64,000 bases of DNA from Leishmania martiniquensis (GCF_017916325.1 NC_090153.1:191001-255000); one strand, 5' to 3'; numbered from the stretch's first letter, positions 9,883-22,700 are shown. Program-made: numbers and translations. Notes: generated from the letters alone by a model not told the origin.

Positions 9883-12865
9883 CTTTCTCTGGCGCGAGCG
9901 GGTCTGAGCCTTCTTTTTTCGAGGGGAGGGGTCTCTCTCGGAGACGACTCGAAGAAAGAGGGAGCGAGAGAACGGGTGGGCCGAGGAGGAGATGAGAGAG
10001 AGCTGGCGTATCACCACCTGGCCAACGGACACGCCACGAAAAACGTCACAACTAAGCGCCGACAGCTGAGGAGGTGGAGGAAGAGGAGGAGGGAGGGAGG
10101 CAGAGAGTGCGAGTGCACGCCAGCACGACCGTGAATGTTGCCTGCAGGTGAGATGCAGAGGGCAACACACACACGCACACACACACACACAAAGCGGAGA
10201 TACATGATGGGAAGCAGCGAGTATGCGACCGATGGGAGCATCTGCAGAGTAACAAGCCTCGACACTGCTCACAACCTCCCTCGTCACAAGCGAAAGTAGC
10301 GGAACGCACGAGCGGGAAGCAGTGCGCTACTGCTTGTAGCCGCTTTTCGTCGCCGCCACCATCAACACGTCATTCTCATCCCCCTTTGTCAAAGGACTCT
10401 GCATGGCAGCAGGACCTCTTGTTACGGTCACCGTTCGCCTTTGTCAAGGCAGGGGTGCACGGAAGGAGAGGAGGTTAGCTCGCCGAGTCCCACCAGGAAC
10501 AAAAAGGTTCGCTGGCGCCCTCACCTACCCCCTTATGGCGTGCGGGTGTGCTTGTCTTTCTTGCGCTGGCCGCCGAGCGAGTCTGGAGGGAGAGCGGCCG
10601 CGCCTTTTGACTCTGCGCGTGTGAGTGCGTGTGTGTGTGTGTGTCACTCATGGAACGATCTACCTGGCGCACATTCGGAGAGCTGGCACGCGTCGATACC
10701 TTTTCGCAGGACACACATTTTACTTCAGCCTACGTGAACTCACATCAGAGGCGTCGTCGCCCTCGCGGGCGTCACGCATGCATACAGGCGAGAACAACAC
10801 CAACGGGGGGAATAGAAAAACAAAAACTAAAGCATCACCCGCATATACAGTTGGCGCCGCCACGAGAAAGGGGAAGAGTGGGGAGAAGCAGCGTCAAGTA
10901 AGGCACACGCATGGGTAACCTCAAAGCTTACGTATACCTTTCTCCATGGTGCTCAGACTTACTCGCTCCTTCCCCCCTCCCTCGTGCCCTTAGCCCCCAT
11001 GCTGCCTTCCACTACTCCCTCCGCTCATGAGAGCTCATTCCAGACGCGCTGCTGTAACCATTTTGGCACGCCCTTCTCCTACGTTGCCTTTCGCAATCCT
11101 GGCGGAGAGGCCTATCGGCTGCTCCCTTTCTTTCGCTTTTCTATCCGCCCTTCACCTCACCTCCCCCACCCCTCTGTTCGTCTGTGTTTGCCTCCACCGC
11201 CTCCTCTCCTCTGTGCCCGCATTCGATTCTCTGTTAGAGTGTGCAGTCGCCCCCACCTCGCTCCATCCCTCTCCCTCCATCACTGCTGCTGCACAAGCAT
11301 TGCGCGAGTGCCAACCACAGCAAACATCGACTCCACGATAACCACTGCTGATCGTTTTCTTTCTTTTTTACCATTACATTCTCGTTGATGCGACAACGAG
11401 GATTCAGCGGCGGGCTGGTGGTGAGGTAGTGAAAAGGGTGGTGCGACAAGCACGCGCTGCGCCAGTGGAGGAAGCAATCGCGAGGCACGCCGTCCTCAAA
11501 GGCAAGAGGAAAAGGTTGCAAAAAAAAAAAACGGACGCAGCGCCCAGCTACACAGGGGGTGAAGCAGTGGACCTCCTGCTGGGCAGAGCAGGCTGCAGGT
11601 CACCGCCGTGACGCCGCCACCGCACAGCCATTTCTCTTCCAATGTATAAGCACCCGCGTCTTCATACTCACAGGCACACACACACGCACACGCAGCACAC
11701 AAGAAAAAAATGAGAACGCTGACGCAAAAAAAGGGGAGAGGGAGAGGGAAGAAGAAAGAAGCCCACTAGAGCCAAAGTAATACACGTCAAAGAGAAAAGG
11801 TGGCGAGGGAGGACAGCTCAGTTGGGCAATGGGCGGGTAGTGAGAGCCACACAAAGGCGGAAGGGAGAGGAATTATCCAGGCATGAATGCACCTGTGCCA
11901 GCTGAGCCCCCTTTCTGCAGCACAGAGAGAGAGAGCAGTGGCAGTCAGTGGGTACGACAAGAGCGTTAGAAAGCTGAAGTTGAAACGAAAAAGCGAGGGA
12001 GATAAAATGTGTGTGTGAGAGAGAGAGGATGGGTATCGGCGTGCCACGTCAGTGACGAACAAACACAAAAAGCGGAGGAGCAAGAAGACATATGGCCTCG
12101 GTCAGTACGCTCGTGCCTGTTTGTTCTGCCATTTCCGCTCTTCCCTCCTCCTCCCTTTATGTTTGCTGTGTGCGCATGTGCATGCGTCTCCATGCGCGTG
12201 GGTGCGCACTTGTTGTCGGGGAGTCTCATGCGCACAAATACAGTCGAGCACGACCCCGTATCCCCTCTTCGAAACAGCAGAGAGATGAAGATGCGCGTGC
12301 TTAGCGGCACATGCCTACACCACCTACAGTACGTCCACAACGCCACCGCCACATCAGGAACATAGCAAGAAAAAAGCAAGCGCCGAAGGATAATGGCAGC
12401 ACCCGGCGGTCAGGCTGATAGCCAAACATGACCGTTGGCACCCTTACACACACCCGCGCGATCGGGTCAGCTAGCTGTATGACAAAAGCTGAAGTGTACC
12501 TCTCTGCACATGCACACGCGCGTCCTTGCTGGTGAAACCCACTGAGGTCAGCGCGCACCTGCCGATGATGTCGCCTGCTCCACATGCACAGAGCAAACGG
12601 CGCGGGCTGGAATAAATAAATAGAAACAGAGCGTAGGGAGAGGAGGGGAAAGACAGCCTCGTACGCACCAAAGAGCACATGAGACACACCAGAGAAAAAA
12701 AACACCAATACGGATGCACACATCACGCCCACACAGACAGACACAGGCACGCACCGGCGTCGCTCTTGTTCCCCACCTGACTTTGGCCAGAAGGCGCCCG
12801 AGCGCGTTGACGATGGGTGGAGAGAGCATCACAGACATGTGAGCGCGTCTGTCTCTGCTGTCTCC
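9883..12865. other. 3-kb spacer between PPR-like and aconitase genes
   Basis: No gene can be supported. Purine-rich plus-strand blocks at 9930-9975 and 10066-10115 are the minus-strand polypyrimidine tracts of the PPR-like gene. (CA)/(GT) microsatellites occur at 10168-10192 and 10630-10645. The block next to the aconitase stop would be its 3' UTR. Frames of up to 149 residues (for example 12301-12750, minus) are Cys/Val repeats translated from simple sequence and look spurious. Confidence 0.5.
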
Positions 12866-15556
12866 TCACTGGATCTTGGTGCGCAGCACGTAGTTGAGGA
12901 TGCCGCCGTTCTCGACATACTTCACCTCTACCTCGGTATCGATGCGGAGAATCGCGGTGAAGGTCTTGCCGTTGTCACACTTCACCGCGACGTCCTGGCG
13001 GGGACGCAGGTTCCCAGCGAGTTCCACGGAGAAGAGCTCCTTGCCGGTTAGGCCAAGAGTAGCGGCATTCTCGCCGTCTTTGAACTGCAACGGAATGACG
13101 CCCATGCCGACCAGGTTCGAGCGGTGAATACGCTCGAAGCTCTCCGCGATGACGGCCCTCACACCCTGCAGATAAGGTCCCTTTGCGGCCCAATCGCGCG
13201 ACGATCCACTGCCGTACTCCTTACCGGCCAGAATGACCGTTGGTACCCCGGCCGCTTTGTACTTCATGGCTGCGTCAAAGATGAACATCTTCTCGCCGCT
13301 CGGGTGGTACACGGTGTACGGGCCTGTCTGGCCATCGCCGATGAGGCGGTTGCCGATACGCGTGTTCGCAAAGGTGCCACGCACCATCACCTCATCGTTA
13401 CCGCGGCGCGAGCCATAGGTGTTGAAGTCCTTTCGCTGCACCCCATGGCTCATGAGAAACTTCGCCGCCGGCGAGTCCTTGGCAATGTTGCCGGCTGGCG
13501 AGATGTGGTCCGTCGTGATGGAGTCGCCAAAGACGGCGAGGCAGGCAGCCTTCTCGATGCTCTTCACGCCAGGTGAATCGAGCATCATCTCGTCAAAGTA
13601 CGGCGGGTTGTGGATGTACGTTGAGCTGGGGTCCCACTTGTAGAACTCACCCTCCTCCACCCGAAGCTCGTTCCATTTCTGGTTCATGGTCGTGATGTTC
13701 GCGTACACCTCCTTGAACAGCGCTGGCGTCACGCACCTGTTCACTACCGCGGCAATCTCCGCACTGGTTGGCCAGATATCGCGCAGGTACACCCCGTTCG
13801 CGATCGGCTCGTTCTCGAAGTCGATTGTCGCGCGCCCAGCGAGCGCGAAGGCGACGACGAGCGGCGGCGATGCAAGGTAGTTGGCAGCCGTCAGCGGGTG
13901 GATGCGGGCCTCAAAGTTGCGGTTGCCGGATAGCACCGCTGCAGCGACGAAATTGTTGTCAGTGATGCACTTGATCACCTCCGGCGCTATATCGCCAGAG
14001 TTGCCGATGCACGTCATGCAGCCGTAGCCCGTCGTGTTGAAGCCGAGGGCGTCGAGGCTCTTCTGCAGGCCAGAGTTCTCAAGGTACTTGGTCACCACGT
14101 GCGATCCCGGTGAGAGTGACGTCTTGATGCCAGGTGGTACCTTCAGGCCCTTCTCCAAAGCCTTCTGCGCCAGCAGGCCAGCCGCGACGAGAACGTTGGG
14201 ATTTGAGGTGTTCGTGCAGGACGTGATAGCCGCAATCACGACACTGCCGTGCTCCATCGTCGCCTCCTGACCGTTGAGTGTGTACTTGACCTTCTTATTG
14301 CGCTCCGCCTCCGGAATGCCGAAGCCTTTGAAGCCAGTCTTAGTTGCCAGGCAGGCCTTGAAGTCTTTCGGCAGGTCCGCCAGGGGCACGTTGTCGTGCG
14401 GGCGCTTTGGGCCGGCAACGCACGGTACCACCGTCGAGAGGTCCAGCTCCAAGTGCTGCGTGTACTCGATCTCCTCGTGGCCGGTGCGGTAGAGCCCGAC
14501 GGCTTTGACGTAGCTCTCGATGCGCGCCACATGCTCAGCGGAGCGGTTCGTGTTCCTGAGGTAGTTGATCGTCTCACAGTCGATGGGGAAGTAGCCGGTG
14601 GTGGCGCCGTACTCGGGTGCCATGTTCGCCAGCGTAGCGCGGTCCGCAACGGAGAGCGCGTCGACACCGGGGCCGTGGAACTCGACGAACTTGCCCACCA
14701 CCCCGAGCTTGCGGAGGTTCCTCACGACGGTCAGCACGAGATCGGTTGCCGTGCACCCCTCCGGCAGTTTGCCGGTGAACTTGTAGCCAACGACTTGGGG
14801 CAGCACCATAGAGAGGGACTGGCCCAGCATGCCGGCCTCAGCCTCGATACCGCCGACGCCCCAGCCCACAACGCCCAGGCCATTGACCATAGTCGTGTGC
14901 GAGTCCGTTCCGACGACGGAGTCGGGGTACAGCATCCCGTCCATGTTGAAGACGACATGAGCGAGGTACTCGAGATTCACCTGGTGTACAATGCCGGAGC
15001 CAGGCGGGACAATCAACAGGTTGTCGAACGCCCTCGAGCCCCACTTAAGAAATTCGAAGCGCTCCCGGTTGCGGTGCATCTCAATGCTTTGGTTCTGCTG
15101 CACCGCATCCTGTACGCCTGTGCAGTCCGCCTGTACAGAGTGGTCGACGACGAGATCGACAGGAATCTGCGGGTTAATCCGGCGCGGGTCGCCGCCGAGG
15201 CGCTTTGTGGCGTCTCGCATGGCTGCCAGATCCACGACGCACGGCACGCCCGTGAAGTCTTGGAGCACCACACGAGCTGGCTTGAACGGGATCTCAATTC
15301 CTTTCATGCAGTTGTCCTTCCAGTCGAAGATGCTCTCTACAGTCTTCGATGTCACATCGAACTCATCGCAGTTGCGAACCGCGGACTCTAGCAGAACGCG
15401 GATGGAAAAGGGGAGGCGATCATACTTGGCGCTTATCTCGTTAATCTTATAGTACTTGGCGCTGCCGCCGTCGACCGACAGAGACGCCAGGAACTTCGTA
15501 TTGAAGGGGTTGGAATGAGGGCCCTTCGCAGCCAGCTTCACACCGGTGCGGAACAT
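12866..15556 (-). CDS. ACO: Aconitate hydratase (aconitase), IRP1/AcnA type
   Basis: The 896-residue product is a full-length aconitase of the IRP1/AcnA class, interconverting citrate and isocitrate with a [4Fe-4S] cluster. The three cluster cysteines are Cys447 ([11 protein letters not shown]), Cys513 and Cys516 ([12 protein letters not shown]). Other signatures are [20 protein letters not shown] (217-236), the swivel-domain [14 protein letters not shown] segment holding the catalytic Ser and Arg, and [13 protein letters not shown] near the end. The short N terminus [13 protein letters not shown] is basic and could be a mitochondrial presequence. In T. brucei one aconitase of the same length serves both mitochondrion and cytosol. 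ATG at 15556 is preferred to the longer frame from 15652, whose extra 32 residues (MCICHYHP...) do not resemble the family. GC-rich third positions make it a good reference for coding composition in this window. No break or missing residue was noticed. Confidence 0.97.
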   Translation of the reverse strand: MFRTGVKLAAKGPHSNPFNTKFLASLSVDGGSAKYYKINEISAKYDRLPFSIRVLLESAVRNCDEFDVTSKTVESIFDWKDNCMKGIEIPFKPARVVLQDFTGVPCVVDLAAMRDATKRLGGDPRRINPQIPVDLVVDHSVQADCTGVQDAVQQNQSIEMHRNRERFEFLKWGSRAFDNLLIVPPGSGIVHQVNLEYLAHVVFNMDGMLYPDSVVGTDSHTTMVNGLGVVGWGVGGIEAEAGMLGQSLSMVLPQVVGYKFTGKLPEGCTATDLVLTVVRNLRKLGVVGKFVEFHGPGVDALSVADRATLANMAPEYGATTGYFPIDCETINYLRNTNRSAEHVARIESYVKAVGLYRTGHEEIEYTQHLELDLSTVVPCVAGPKRPHDNVPLADLPKDFKACLATKTGFKGFGIPEAERNKKVKYTLNGQEATMEHGSVVIAAITSCTNTSNPNVLVAAGLLAQKALEKGLKVPPGIKTSLSPGSHVVTKYLENSGLQKSLDALGFNTTGYGCMTCIGNSGDIAPEVIKCITDNNFVAAAVLSGNRNFEARIHPLTAANYLASPPLVVAFALAGRATIDFENEPIANGVYLRDIWPTSAEIAAVVNRCVTPALFKEVYANITTMNQKWNELRVEEGEFYKWDPSSTYIHNPPYFDEMMLDSPGVKSIEKAACLAVFGDSITTDHISPAGNIAKDSPAAKFLMSHGVQRKDFNTYGSRRGNDEVMVRGTFANTRIGNRLIGDGQTGPYTVYHPSGEKMFIFDAAMKYKAAGVPTVILAGKEYGSGSSRDWAAKGPYLQGVRAVIAESFERIHRSNLVGMGVIPLQFKDGENAATLGLTGKELFSVELAGNLRPRQDVAVKCDNGKTFTAILRIDTEVEVKYVENGGILNYVLRTKIQ

Positions 15557-17441
15557 CCTTCTCGAGCAAAAGAAATGAGGAGGTGGCAGGGCAGCTCCGG
15601 CGCAAACGATGCGATGAGCACCTATCCAGGGGTGGTAGTGGCAGATGCACAAGCAACAGCAGGAAGAAAGAGGGGGGAAGCAAACGCCAATATATATATA
15701 TATACCGGTGCTTCGGGTAGAATTGTCCCACCTCCTTTGTCGTATGCACCCTCTGCTTGTGTGTGTATACCTGTGTGTGTACTTCTGCTGTTATTTTCTT
15801 CTTTCGTTTGTTTGGGGGAGAGAGGAGGACAGAGTAGGGGGTGCGCGTCGCTGTTGCAGGTTAAGGGCGAGGCAGGCGGCGCCGCTGCTGCTGGTACGGC
15901 CTTTTCTCTTTCGTCGTCGGCACACACACACAAAACGAAATCTGCTGCACACAAAGACAGCGAGACAGAGAGACAGAGAGACAGAAGAAAAGAGGGGTCT
16001 TTCCCGTTACCTGCTGCTGTTCCGAATATCCCCCCCCCCGACTAAGGCCGAACGAGATGGGGCAAAAAAAACCTGGAAGGAAAGGAGGAGAGAGAGAGGG
16101 GGGGCAAGCCTTCAGTTAGAAATGATGGCGGTTGACGCTATCCGGGCGTAAGCGTATTTTCCGTACCTGTGTGCGTGTAGCTGTGAGCGTGAAGAAAAAC
16201 AGCGTGCGCTTCTGTGTTTCTTTGGTCTCACATGCAGAGAAAAAAAAAGAGAGAAAAAGTTTGTGCTCGGCGAGGCAAAGGGGGTGAGGAAGAGGGAGTC
16301 GAGAATAGGGGCGACTTGCGTCGAGCATCGGTGGGGGTGGTGAGTACGTGCAGGAGGGCAGCGAAGGAAGAAACAAAAGGGGAGGTATGAGTGAGTGCAT
16401 GCAGAATATATTTGCATGCGCGACAACGCCACAGCACGTAGACACGCGACAACATGCGTACACGAAAGAGAATGTGACGAGTGACCAGAGTGTGGAAAAA
16501 GTCCCCAAAGCATTTGAGATGTGCACAGCAGAGCGCCACGGCCGACAAGAGAAAGCGTGACGCGATCGTGCGAAGGCCGCGGCAGCGACAGTGCTTTGGG
16601 GCGCCACACAGTGAGCATACCACGCCTGAGGCGCAGGTGCACGTCACTCAGGGAAGTGGAAAGCGGGAAGGCACACACCCGGTGGCCTGCAAGTAGTTGG
16701 CGCGTCTTTAGCATCCAGCCTATTCGCCTGCATATGCGGCCATCTCATCCAAGAGAAGGTTCCGAATGCCGATGCCACAGCTACCGTCAGCGCCGTGCTG
16801 TTGTTTCTGTGTGTTTGGTTTCGCTTGCGGTAGTCCTCCTCCTCTTCGTTCGCGCTTGTGTGCTTCACGCAAACGCCTCTCTTCTCCCCTCATCCCTCCA
16901 CCTCCCCTCCAGACTACGGAGTGGGGGAGAAGGAGCCGATGGCTCGCATGAGATCTATAGTCAGCAGCTAAGAATTCGACTCTCCGCCCTGCGCGCTAAT
17001 ACGCGATGGTTGGCCGCTTTCCCCATCCTTCACCTCCCCTTTTTTGTTGGTTTCGCTTCCTCCCCGACTTGACGCCCGCTCGATCGCAACGTGCCCCACT
17101 CCCTATCGACAGCGCGGTCTCGCACTCACGCCCGAGCACACGCACATCCACACAGACCCGCTTCCCAACAAGTGTGTGCCGTGGGCGAGGGTGGGCAGTA
17201 GAGCAAGAGCAGCAACGAGGTAGCGCGCTGCGGCAGCGGCAGCGGGAGAAGCGCCGAGGCAGAGGAGCCGATAGGGAATAGGGAGGGAAGAGCAAAGAGG
17301 AAGAGGCGAACTGTTGAAAGATGCAAGCGAAGCACCTGTGTCTATCAGGTGTGGGCAGCACCTACAGGAGCACAGAAGAGGACAAAATGCAGTGGTGTCC
17401 GTCTTCCTGCCCGGAGAACTTGACATTCCGTAGCAGCTCCT
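15557..17441. other. Spacer between aconitase and coiled-coil genes
   Basis: No gene is supported. Plus-strand purine runs at 15570-15595, 15655-15680 and 15815-15840 give polypyrimidine tracts on the transcribed strand for aconitase. A (TA)n run sits at 15690-15706. A short tandem GAGACAGA repeat lies at about 15958-15990. The remainder should be the 3' UTR of the coiled-coil gene. Confidence 0.55.
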
Positions 17442-19649
17442 TCAGTGAGCGGCGCCCCGTGACCTGCCCTCACGTAGCTGACCGTGTAGCGACTCTAGCT
17501 GACTGCCGCACAGCTTCACCATCTCCGTGCTGCGCCGCCGCTCAGCTTCCAGCTCCTGCTCAGCCTTTTCCAGTGCCGCTTCGTATCGCAGCCGCACACG
17601 AGTAGCCTCCTCACCGTAGCTCTCCACCTGCGCAAGCAGAGCAGCCTCCTTGTGCTGATGCTCCTTTAGCGACTGGCGCAGGCGTGACACCTCTTCCGGC
17701 AGCGGCGTGGTAACCGACGAAGTGGGGAGGGCGAGGGCGGCAGCCCCACCAGCGGACGCAGCCTTCGCGAGACCGCAGAGACGTGTATTCTCCTCTCGAA
17801 GGCGGGCGGCCTGGCGCCGAGTGTAGCGCAGTTCCTCCTGTAACTGCTCTACGGTGCGCACCAACTCCTCCACCTGGTCCAGCGCCTCGCGCCGCTGCCG
17901 CGTCTGCCGCGACACCTCATCCTCCCAATGGCGCTCCGCGATGCGCAAGCGATAGCGCCAGTATGCCTCAAGCGATTTCAGCTGCCGAGTCATCTCAGCC
18001 TGACTCACTGCGGCTGCACTTGCCACGAGCGAGCCCGAGGCGGCGGCAGCGGCTGTCTCTCTCGCCTCCGCTGCCGCGTCACCACTCGACGTCCATACCG
18101 GGCAAGTAGTTGCCCTCAGGCCTCCTATCACCGGCGTCCGTGCAGTCGCCTCCAACTTTGCGGTCAGTTCCCGGTTCTCCTCCCGTAGGGCATCCAGCGC
18201 GGTTTGGAACTGCGCCCGGCGCTTTCGCTCGTCAGCCTTGTACTCCTGCACGAGCTCGGCCGCCCGTATCTCCGCTGCCGCCGCCACCTGCTGCTGCACG
18301 ATGCGCAGCTGCTGATCGGCGTTCTCCAGTCTCGCATGCAGCGCCGCCACTTCACGTTCGTGCGTGTCCCTCTCCTGTTGCGATATGAACGCCTCCCAGT
18401 ACGGGCCCATGTGCATCGGTGGCGAATGCGATAGCGACGGTGAACCCTCTGCCGCTGTGGCTGCTGAGGCCGACTCGTCCGTAGCACCGTTTTCCTGCCG
18501 TGAAAGAGACTGAGCCCCCGCAAGCTCCGGAAGAACGTCGAGGTGCACCACCAGCAGCGGGCCCAGCCCCCCAAAAAAGAGCCTATCTGGGCGTTCGGTG
18601 CCTCCCGGCGAAGAGGCATGGCTGGCCTCAGCCATGCGCATCACCGGGACAGAGCGAGGCGGTAGTGGCGAGAAGCCCGGAGCGGCGGACGAGCGGGAGG
18701 CAGAATACATTGACGACGATGCAGAGGGCCTTGGAGACGCGGTGCGCGACGGTGGCGAGCGCCAGGCGCGACTCCTCAGCGAGCAGGGCGTTGGTGACTC
18801 TTTGTTTTCCTTGTCGCTCAGTGCGTCCGTGATGGAGGGCTGCGCATGAGCGACATCGCGGCGGAGGTGGCTGGAGCAGGGACGCGAGGATGACGACGCT
18901 CGCTTCACCTTGGCTTTCATGGTCAGCGAGCTGGTATCCGCCGGTGCGCTACTGTTCTCCTCGCCAACGCTCTTCAAAGCGACCAGTGGCCGGCTGGCGC
19001 CTGCTGCTTCGGGCGGTGGGGGGATGCCCAATAGTTCGCGATACGGCCACGCCGGGATTTTGCTCTTGCCGCCCCCACCCGCTGCTACAGGCGGCGAGAA
19101 AAAGCGGAAACGGTTGTCCGGCACACGCAGTGATGAAGCGTGAGCGGCGCCCACGTTGTCCAAGTCGTCGTCTTCGACTACTCGTCGCCGCTGCATCACT
19201 GCGCTGTGCGCATGATACGGGTCGCTGCCAAGATTCTCGGCGTGAACGACTCTGCCCCCGTAACCCTCCTCCATGTGACTCTCCTCAGCACCGCTGTCTT
19301 CGTTATCCTCTGCAAACACCCACACGGCGGGTGAGTGAGACCGCGCGGTCGAGGAGGCTGCAGTTGCCACTGCAGTCGGCACTGGCGGCCTGCTCAACGC
19401 TGATGCAGCTAAACTCCGCCGTCGCGTCGGCGGGGGCCATGGATCCCCGACACAGCTGAGCGAAGACAGCCTAAAAGGCTCCCCTGCTGCCACGGTCGAC
19501 CCTTCACCACCCTCTTCATACCCACAGTCAGCCTCATCGACGCTATAATCGCCTTCCGCCTGAAGTGCTGCAGAGGTTGTCAAGGCTTGGGCACGGTGTG
19601 TAACAGCGCCATCACTCCAAGGGAGTGCCGCGTGTCGTCCCTCCCGCAT
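17442..19649 (-). CDS. Large coiled-coil protein, kinetoplastid-type, unknown function
   Basis: I do not recognise this 735-residue protein. Residues 1-410 are low-complexity and probably disordered (Ser, Ala, Pro, acidic patches), with one short conserved-looking block, WPYRELLGIPPPPEA, at 201-215. From about 420 the protein is alpha-helical with heptad character in three coiled-coil segments (about 420-502, 550-628 and 650-731) rich in Glu, Arg, Gln and Leu. A KEN tripeptide (280-282) sits in the disordered half and could be a degradation box, though such short motifs occur by chance. This layout is common among trypanosomatid cytoskeletal and basal-body proteins, but location is only a guess. 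The single good start is ATG at 19649. The purine-rich plus strand at 19680-19715 and 19765-19785 fits a minus-strand polypyrimidine tract. Coding-type third-position GC supports a real gene. Confidence 0.8.
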   Translation of the reverse strand: MREGRHAALPWSDGAVTHRAQALTTSAALQAEGDYSVDEADCGYEEGGEGSTVAAGEPFRLSSLSCVGDPWPPPTRRRSLAASALSRPPVPTAVATAASSTARSHSPAVWVFAEDNEDSGAEESHMEEGYGGRVVHAENLGSDPYHAHSAVMQRRRVVEDDDLDNVGAAHASSLRVPDNRFRFFSPPVAAGGGGKSKIPAWPYRELLGIPPPPEAAGASRPLVALKSVGEENSSAPADTSSLTMKAKVKRASSSSRPCSSHLRRDVAHAQPSITDALSDKENKESPTPCSLRSRAWRSPPSRTASPRPSASSSMYSASRSSAAPGFSPLPPRSVPVMRMAEASHASSPGGTERPDRLFFGGLGPLLVVHLDVLPELAGAQSLSRQENGATDESASAATAAEGSPSLSHSPPMHMGPYWEAFISQQERDTHEREVAALHARLENADQQLRIVQQQVAAAAEIRAAELVQEYKADERKRRAQFQTALDALREENRELTAKLEATARTPVIGGLRATTCPVWTSSGDAAAEARETAAAAASGSLVASAAAVSQAEMTRQLKSLEAYWRYRLRIAERHWEDEVSRQTRQRREALDQVEELVRTVEQLQEELRYTRRQAARLREENTRLCGLAKAASAGGAAALALPTSSVTTPLPEEVSRLRQSLKEHQHKEAALLAQVESYGEEATRVRLRYEAALEKAEQELEAERRRSTEMVKLCGSQLESLHGQLREGRSRGAAH

Positions 19650-22600
19650 ATGCGTTTGTGCCTGTCAGTGTCTTCTCGCAAAGCTGAAGGGAGGCGAACG
19701 AGGGGAAGAGCGCGCGCTGAACACCTTCCTCCGCAGGTGGTCCAACTTGAAAACACAAAGAACATAAGAGTAGGAGGGAGGGAGCATGATGTCAAGTGAT
19801 CAGTACAACACGCTCCAATGCACGGTTCCCAAGTCGTCGAAACTGGGGAGTTTCCTGCTGCCGCGGCAACGTGTACCGGTCTGGTACCTCCCTCCACGTG
19901 CGCCCCCTCGACGCCTCTCTCTCTCTGAGGCGCTAAGTGAAGCTGTCGCTGGGAATTCTGTCGCTTTCAAGTCACCATCAAGTAGCACTACCCACAAGCC
20001 GGTATGCGCACTTATTCCTCTTCATACGCACGTAAACTCACACACATACACACACACACATGCCCTTGGATCTCCGTCGTGGTGAGTCATCCAGAGGGCC
20101 TGTAAAAAGTTGGGGGAGAAGGGAGCAAGCGCCTATCATGACTAGACTCCTCAAAATCTGACATCAGTCAAGAAAAATGGGAGGGGGAGAAGATACGTGC
20201 GTCGTAAAGCGTGTCAATGGAATGGCGGAGAGCGTACTGGATTCACGCCTCATTAGCACAGCTCTTTTTTTTCCTGATCAACGCGCCCGCGCTTCTTCTC
20301 GCCACGATCCTTCAGCAATAAGCGATGGACATTTTGAAGAAAAGAAATAGCAGAAAGCCAACGCCCTCCGTGCAGAGGCGCACACACAGGTATATCGCGT
20401 GCGAGAGGTATAGAAAAATGGTCACCTCTTAGTCACCCGACAGAGAAGGAGCTCATGCCGTCGAGTAATGTTGTCCACTGCTTATGCGAGCCCATTTGAG
20501 TGCAGGCGAGTGTGAAGGGAGGAGGGAGAACGCGCAGGGGGGAGGAGGGGAGTGATCTTGCCGCCTCTTCGGGTCCGTCTATGTGCGTGTGTGTGTGTGT
20601 ATCTGTTAAAGGCAACAGAAGATCTATCAACGCGGTAGAAATGCCTCTGTGCCTATTGCACGCACACACTGCTTTGTTGTATGTGAGGCTGGCAAGAGAG
20701 AGCGCGTAATGAGAGCGAGGCGAGCGAAGAAATTTCAAAAAAATTAAAAAGTGCGCGGGAGAGAACGGGGGGAGAGAAGCGGGGGGGGAAGGGCGGTGGT
20801 AGGGCGTTAGCGAGCACACCAACAGACCTCGCATTCTGCTTTACCGCATTCATCAGAACATAAACAGTCAGGACCGCAGTCCTGCATACTGAATTAGTCA
20901 ACGCCGACATCCCTCTCACGCCCACCCACAGGCACATGTGCAGAGGCCCGCAGTACACCTTCGTCACCCCTTCCTAAGGAGAGGAACCACACAGATGTCT
21001 TCGGTGTGCATGATCCGGAGTGGGGGAGGGGGAGGTGGCTTAGACTGCGCATCACAGCCTCCTCCACTACTAGGCGCCCCTGCTGCTACTACTCTTTCCA
21101 TACTCTGCCACGTGGCACTACTGCCTTCTGTGCTTGTCTGTTGGTGGAACAGAATCTCTGCTGCCGCCGGTGGCGACATTCGAAGCCAAGGCGAGGCTCT
21201 AAGAGCGCCTTGTGCATAGGTGCGTGTGTATGAAGCGCATTCTTTCCCGCTCGGCGACCTGCTCCATGGATCGATAGAAGGGCTGCGCATGTTGTTGAAG
21301 AAGCGGTACGGATAATCGTTGGTGGGTGAGTGACAAGATAGCGCACGAGGATCAGACCGAGCGGAGAACAAGAGGAGTGGGCCTCATGGCGAAGCCCTTC
21401 TTCCCCTCCCTTAGCAATGGCTTAAGGTGGAGCAGTGAGTGGAGAGCACGTGTGCGTCTCGCTCGACTGGTAGGTCAGTCTAAATACAAAAAGCGAGGGG
21501 CACACGCCCAGAATGACAAAAAAAAAGTAGCTTCTAACTTGCCATGCCTCCTACATCTTCCTCTGTGAAGATGCCACAGGGCAAAGACCGCACTCTTCAA
21601 CTGCGCACTGTACTCTCACTCTCGCTCCTCGGCTGGCTGCGATGTTTTCTTACCACGATGTCCTTCGGTCCGCTGCTTCCTCGCCTCCTTTCCACTGACG
21701 AAGTCCAAGCCGTGCACCCAAGCTCAAATCGCACCCGCCCGTACACACACGCAGACAGAACGACAGACAGAGGAAGTGAAAAAAAGAAACAGAGAAAAAA
21801 GCGCTGCCACACTCCACGTAGCGCAAACGACAGTCCAACGCACCATCAGCGGCGACGACGGCGATGAGGCAAACAAAAGAAAAGTGTTTGAGAGAGACCC
21901 GCGATGAGTACGGTGTGTGGGGGGGAGGGAGAGGAAGCCTCGCCTCAGAGAGGAGCAAACGAATACACGCGAGCTTACCAACAGCCCCACCGGCACGAGT
22001 CTGGTCCTATGTCTCCCGTTCTTTGTTCCCTTTTTTTTCGTCGGGTTGTTGGCTGATGGAGTAGGGGACAGAAAGGGAGAAGAAGAGGGGAAAGGCTCCG
22101 ACGACAGAAAACAAACCAACCAAAACAGCGAAAGGGGGGAAAGGAAAAAAAAAGAAAAGAGGACAGAAGAAACGGTTGAACGCGCGCACGCGTCGACGCA
22201 CGCAGGAGCACAGCGAACAGATCTGTTGAAGAGCCAGAGAGGGGGAGAGAGAGGGAAAGGGAGGGAGGGAGGGAGGAGGGTGGGAAAAGGGTGAAGACGT
22301 GGATGGATGTGAGAGGAAGGGGCCGCAGCGACAGAAAACCACGGAAAGAGGAGGAGCAGGACGTATGGTCGGTGTGTGTAAAAGAGAGAGGAGGGGGGGA
22401 ATGCGCGACAGCAGCCCATCTGAAAGTATGGGAAACCCCTTGGGAGGAGAGAGGAGGGGTTCAGAAAGCTGAAAAGAGATCGTCTCTTGTGTATCACCTC
22501 CCCATTAGCGGTGCGAAGGGCTCTCATCGACCCGCCCTCCGTCGCTGATCTGCTCTGCTTTTCCTTCCCTTGTGTGGTTTTAGATGACCTTCGTCTCTCT

Positions 22601-22700
22601 CTCCCCCCTCTCTCCTCTCTCTTCCTCTGCCTCTCTATTCCTCCTCTGCCCGGAAGTTACGCTCCGAGGGAGAGGGAGAACGAAGAGAACTCAACGAGAG
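19650..22700. other. 3-kb spacer between coiled-coil and RP2-like genes, with strong purine bias
   Basis: No gene is supported with confidence. The 21.75-22.48 kb part is strikingly purine-rich on the plus strand (pyrimidine-rich on the transcribed strand) and includes a run of closely spaced G triplets at 22253-22291. (CA)n lies at 20040-20062 and (GT)n at 20584-20601. A frame at 20964-21290 (minus) is open but has poor coding composition. Confidence 0.5.
22253..22291 (+). repeat. GGGA tandem run, G-quadruplex-capable
   Basis: At least six GGG triplets lie within about 40 bases, separated by one to four A or T bases, a pattern able to fold into a DNA G-quadruplex on the plus strand. It lies in the 3' flank of the RP2-like gene, so the minus-strand transcript carries the C-rich complement. 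Whether it folds in vivo cannot be seen. Confidence 0.6.

Noticed and set aside
14249..15391. 380-codon plus-strand frame inside aconitase
   Set aside because: Antisense shadow of aconitase caused by codon bias; no family similarity.
20964..21290. Minus-strand frame of 108 codons from ATG between the coiled-coil and RP2-like genes
   Set aside because: Third-position GC is near random for this GC-rich genome, no motif is recognised and the longer version needs a TTG start.
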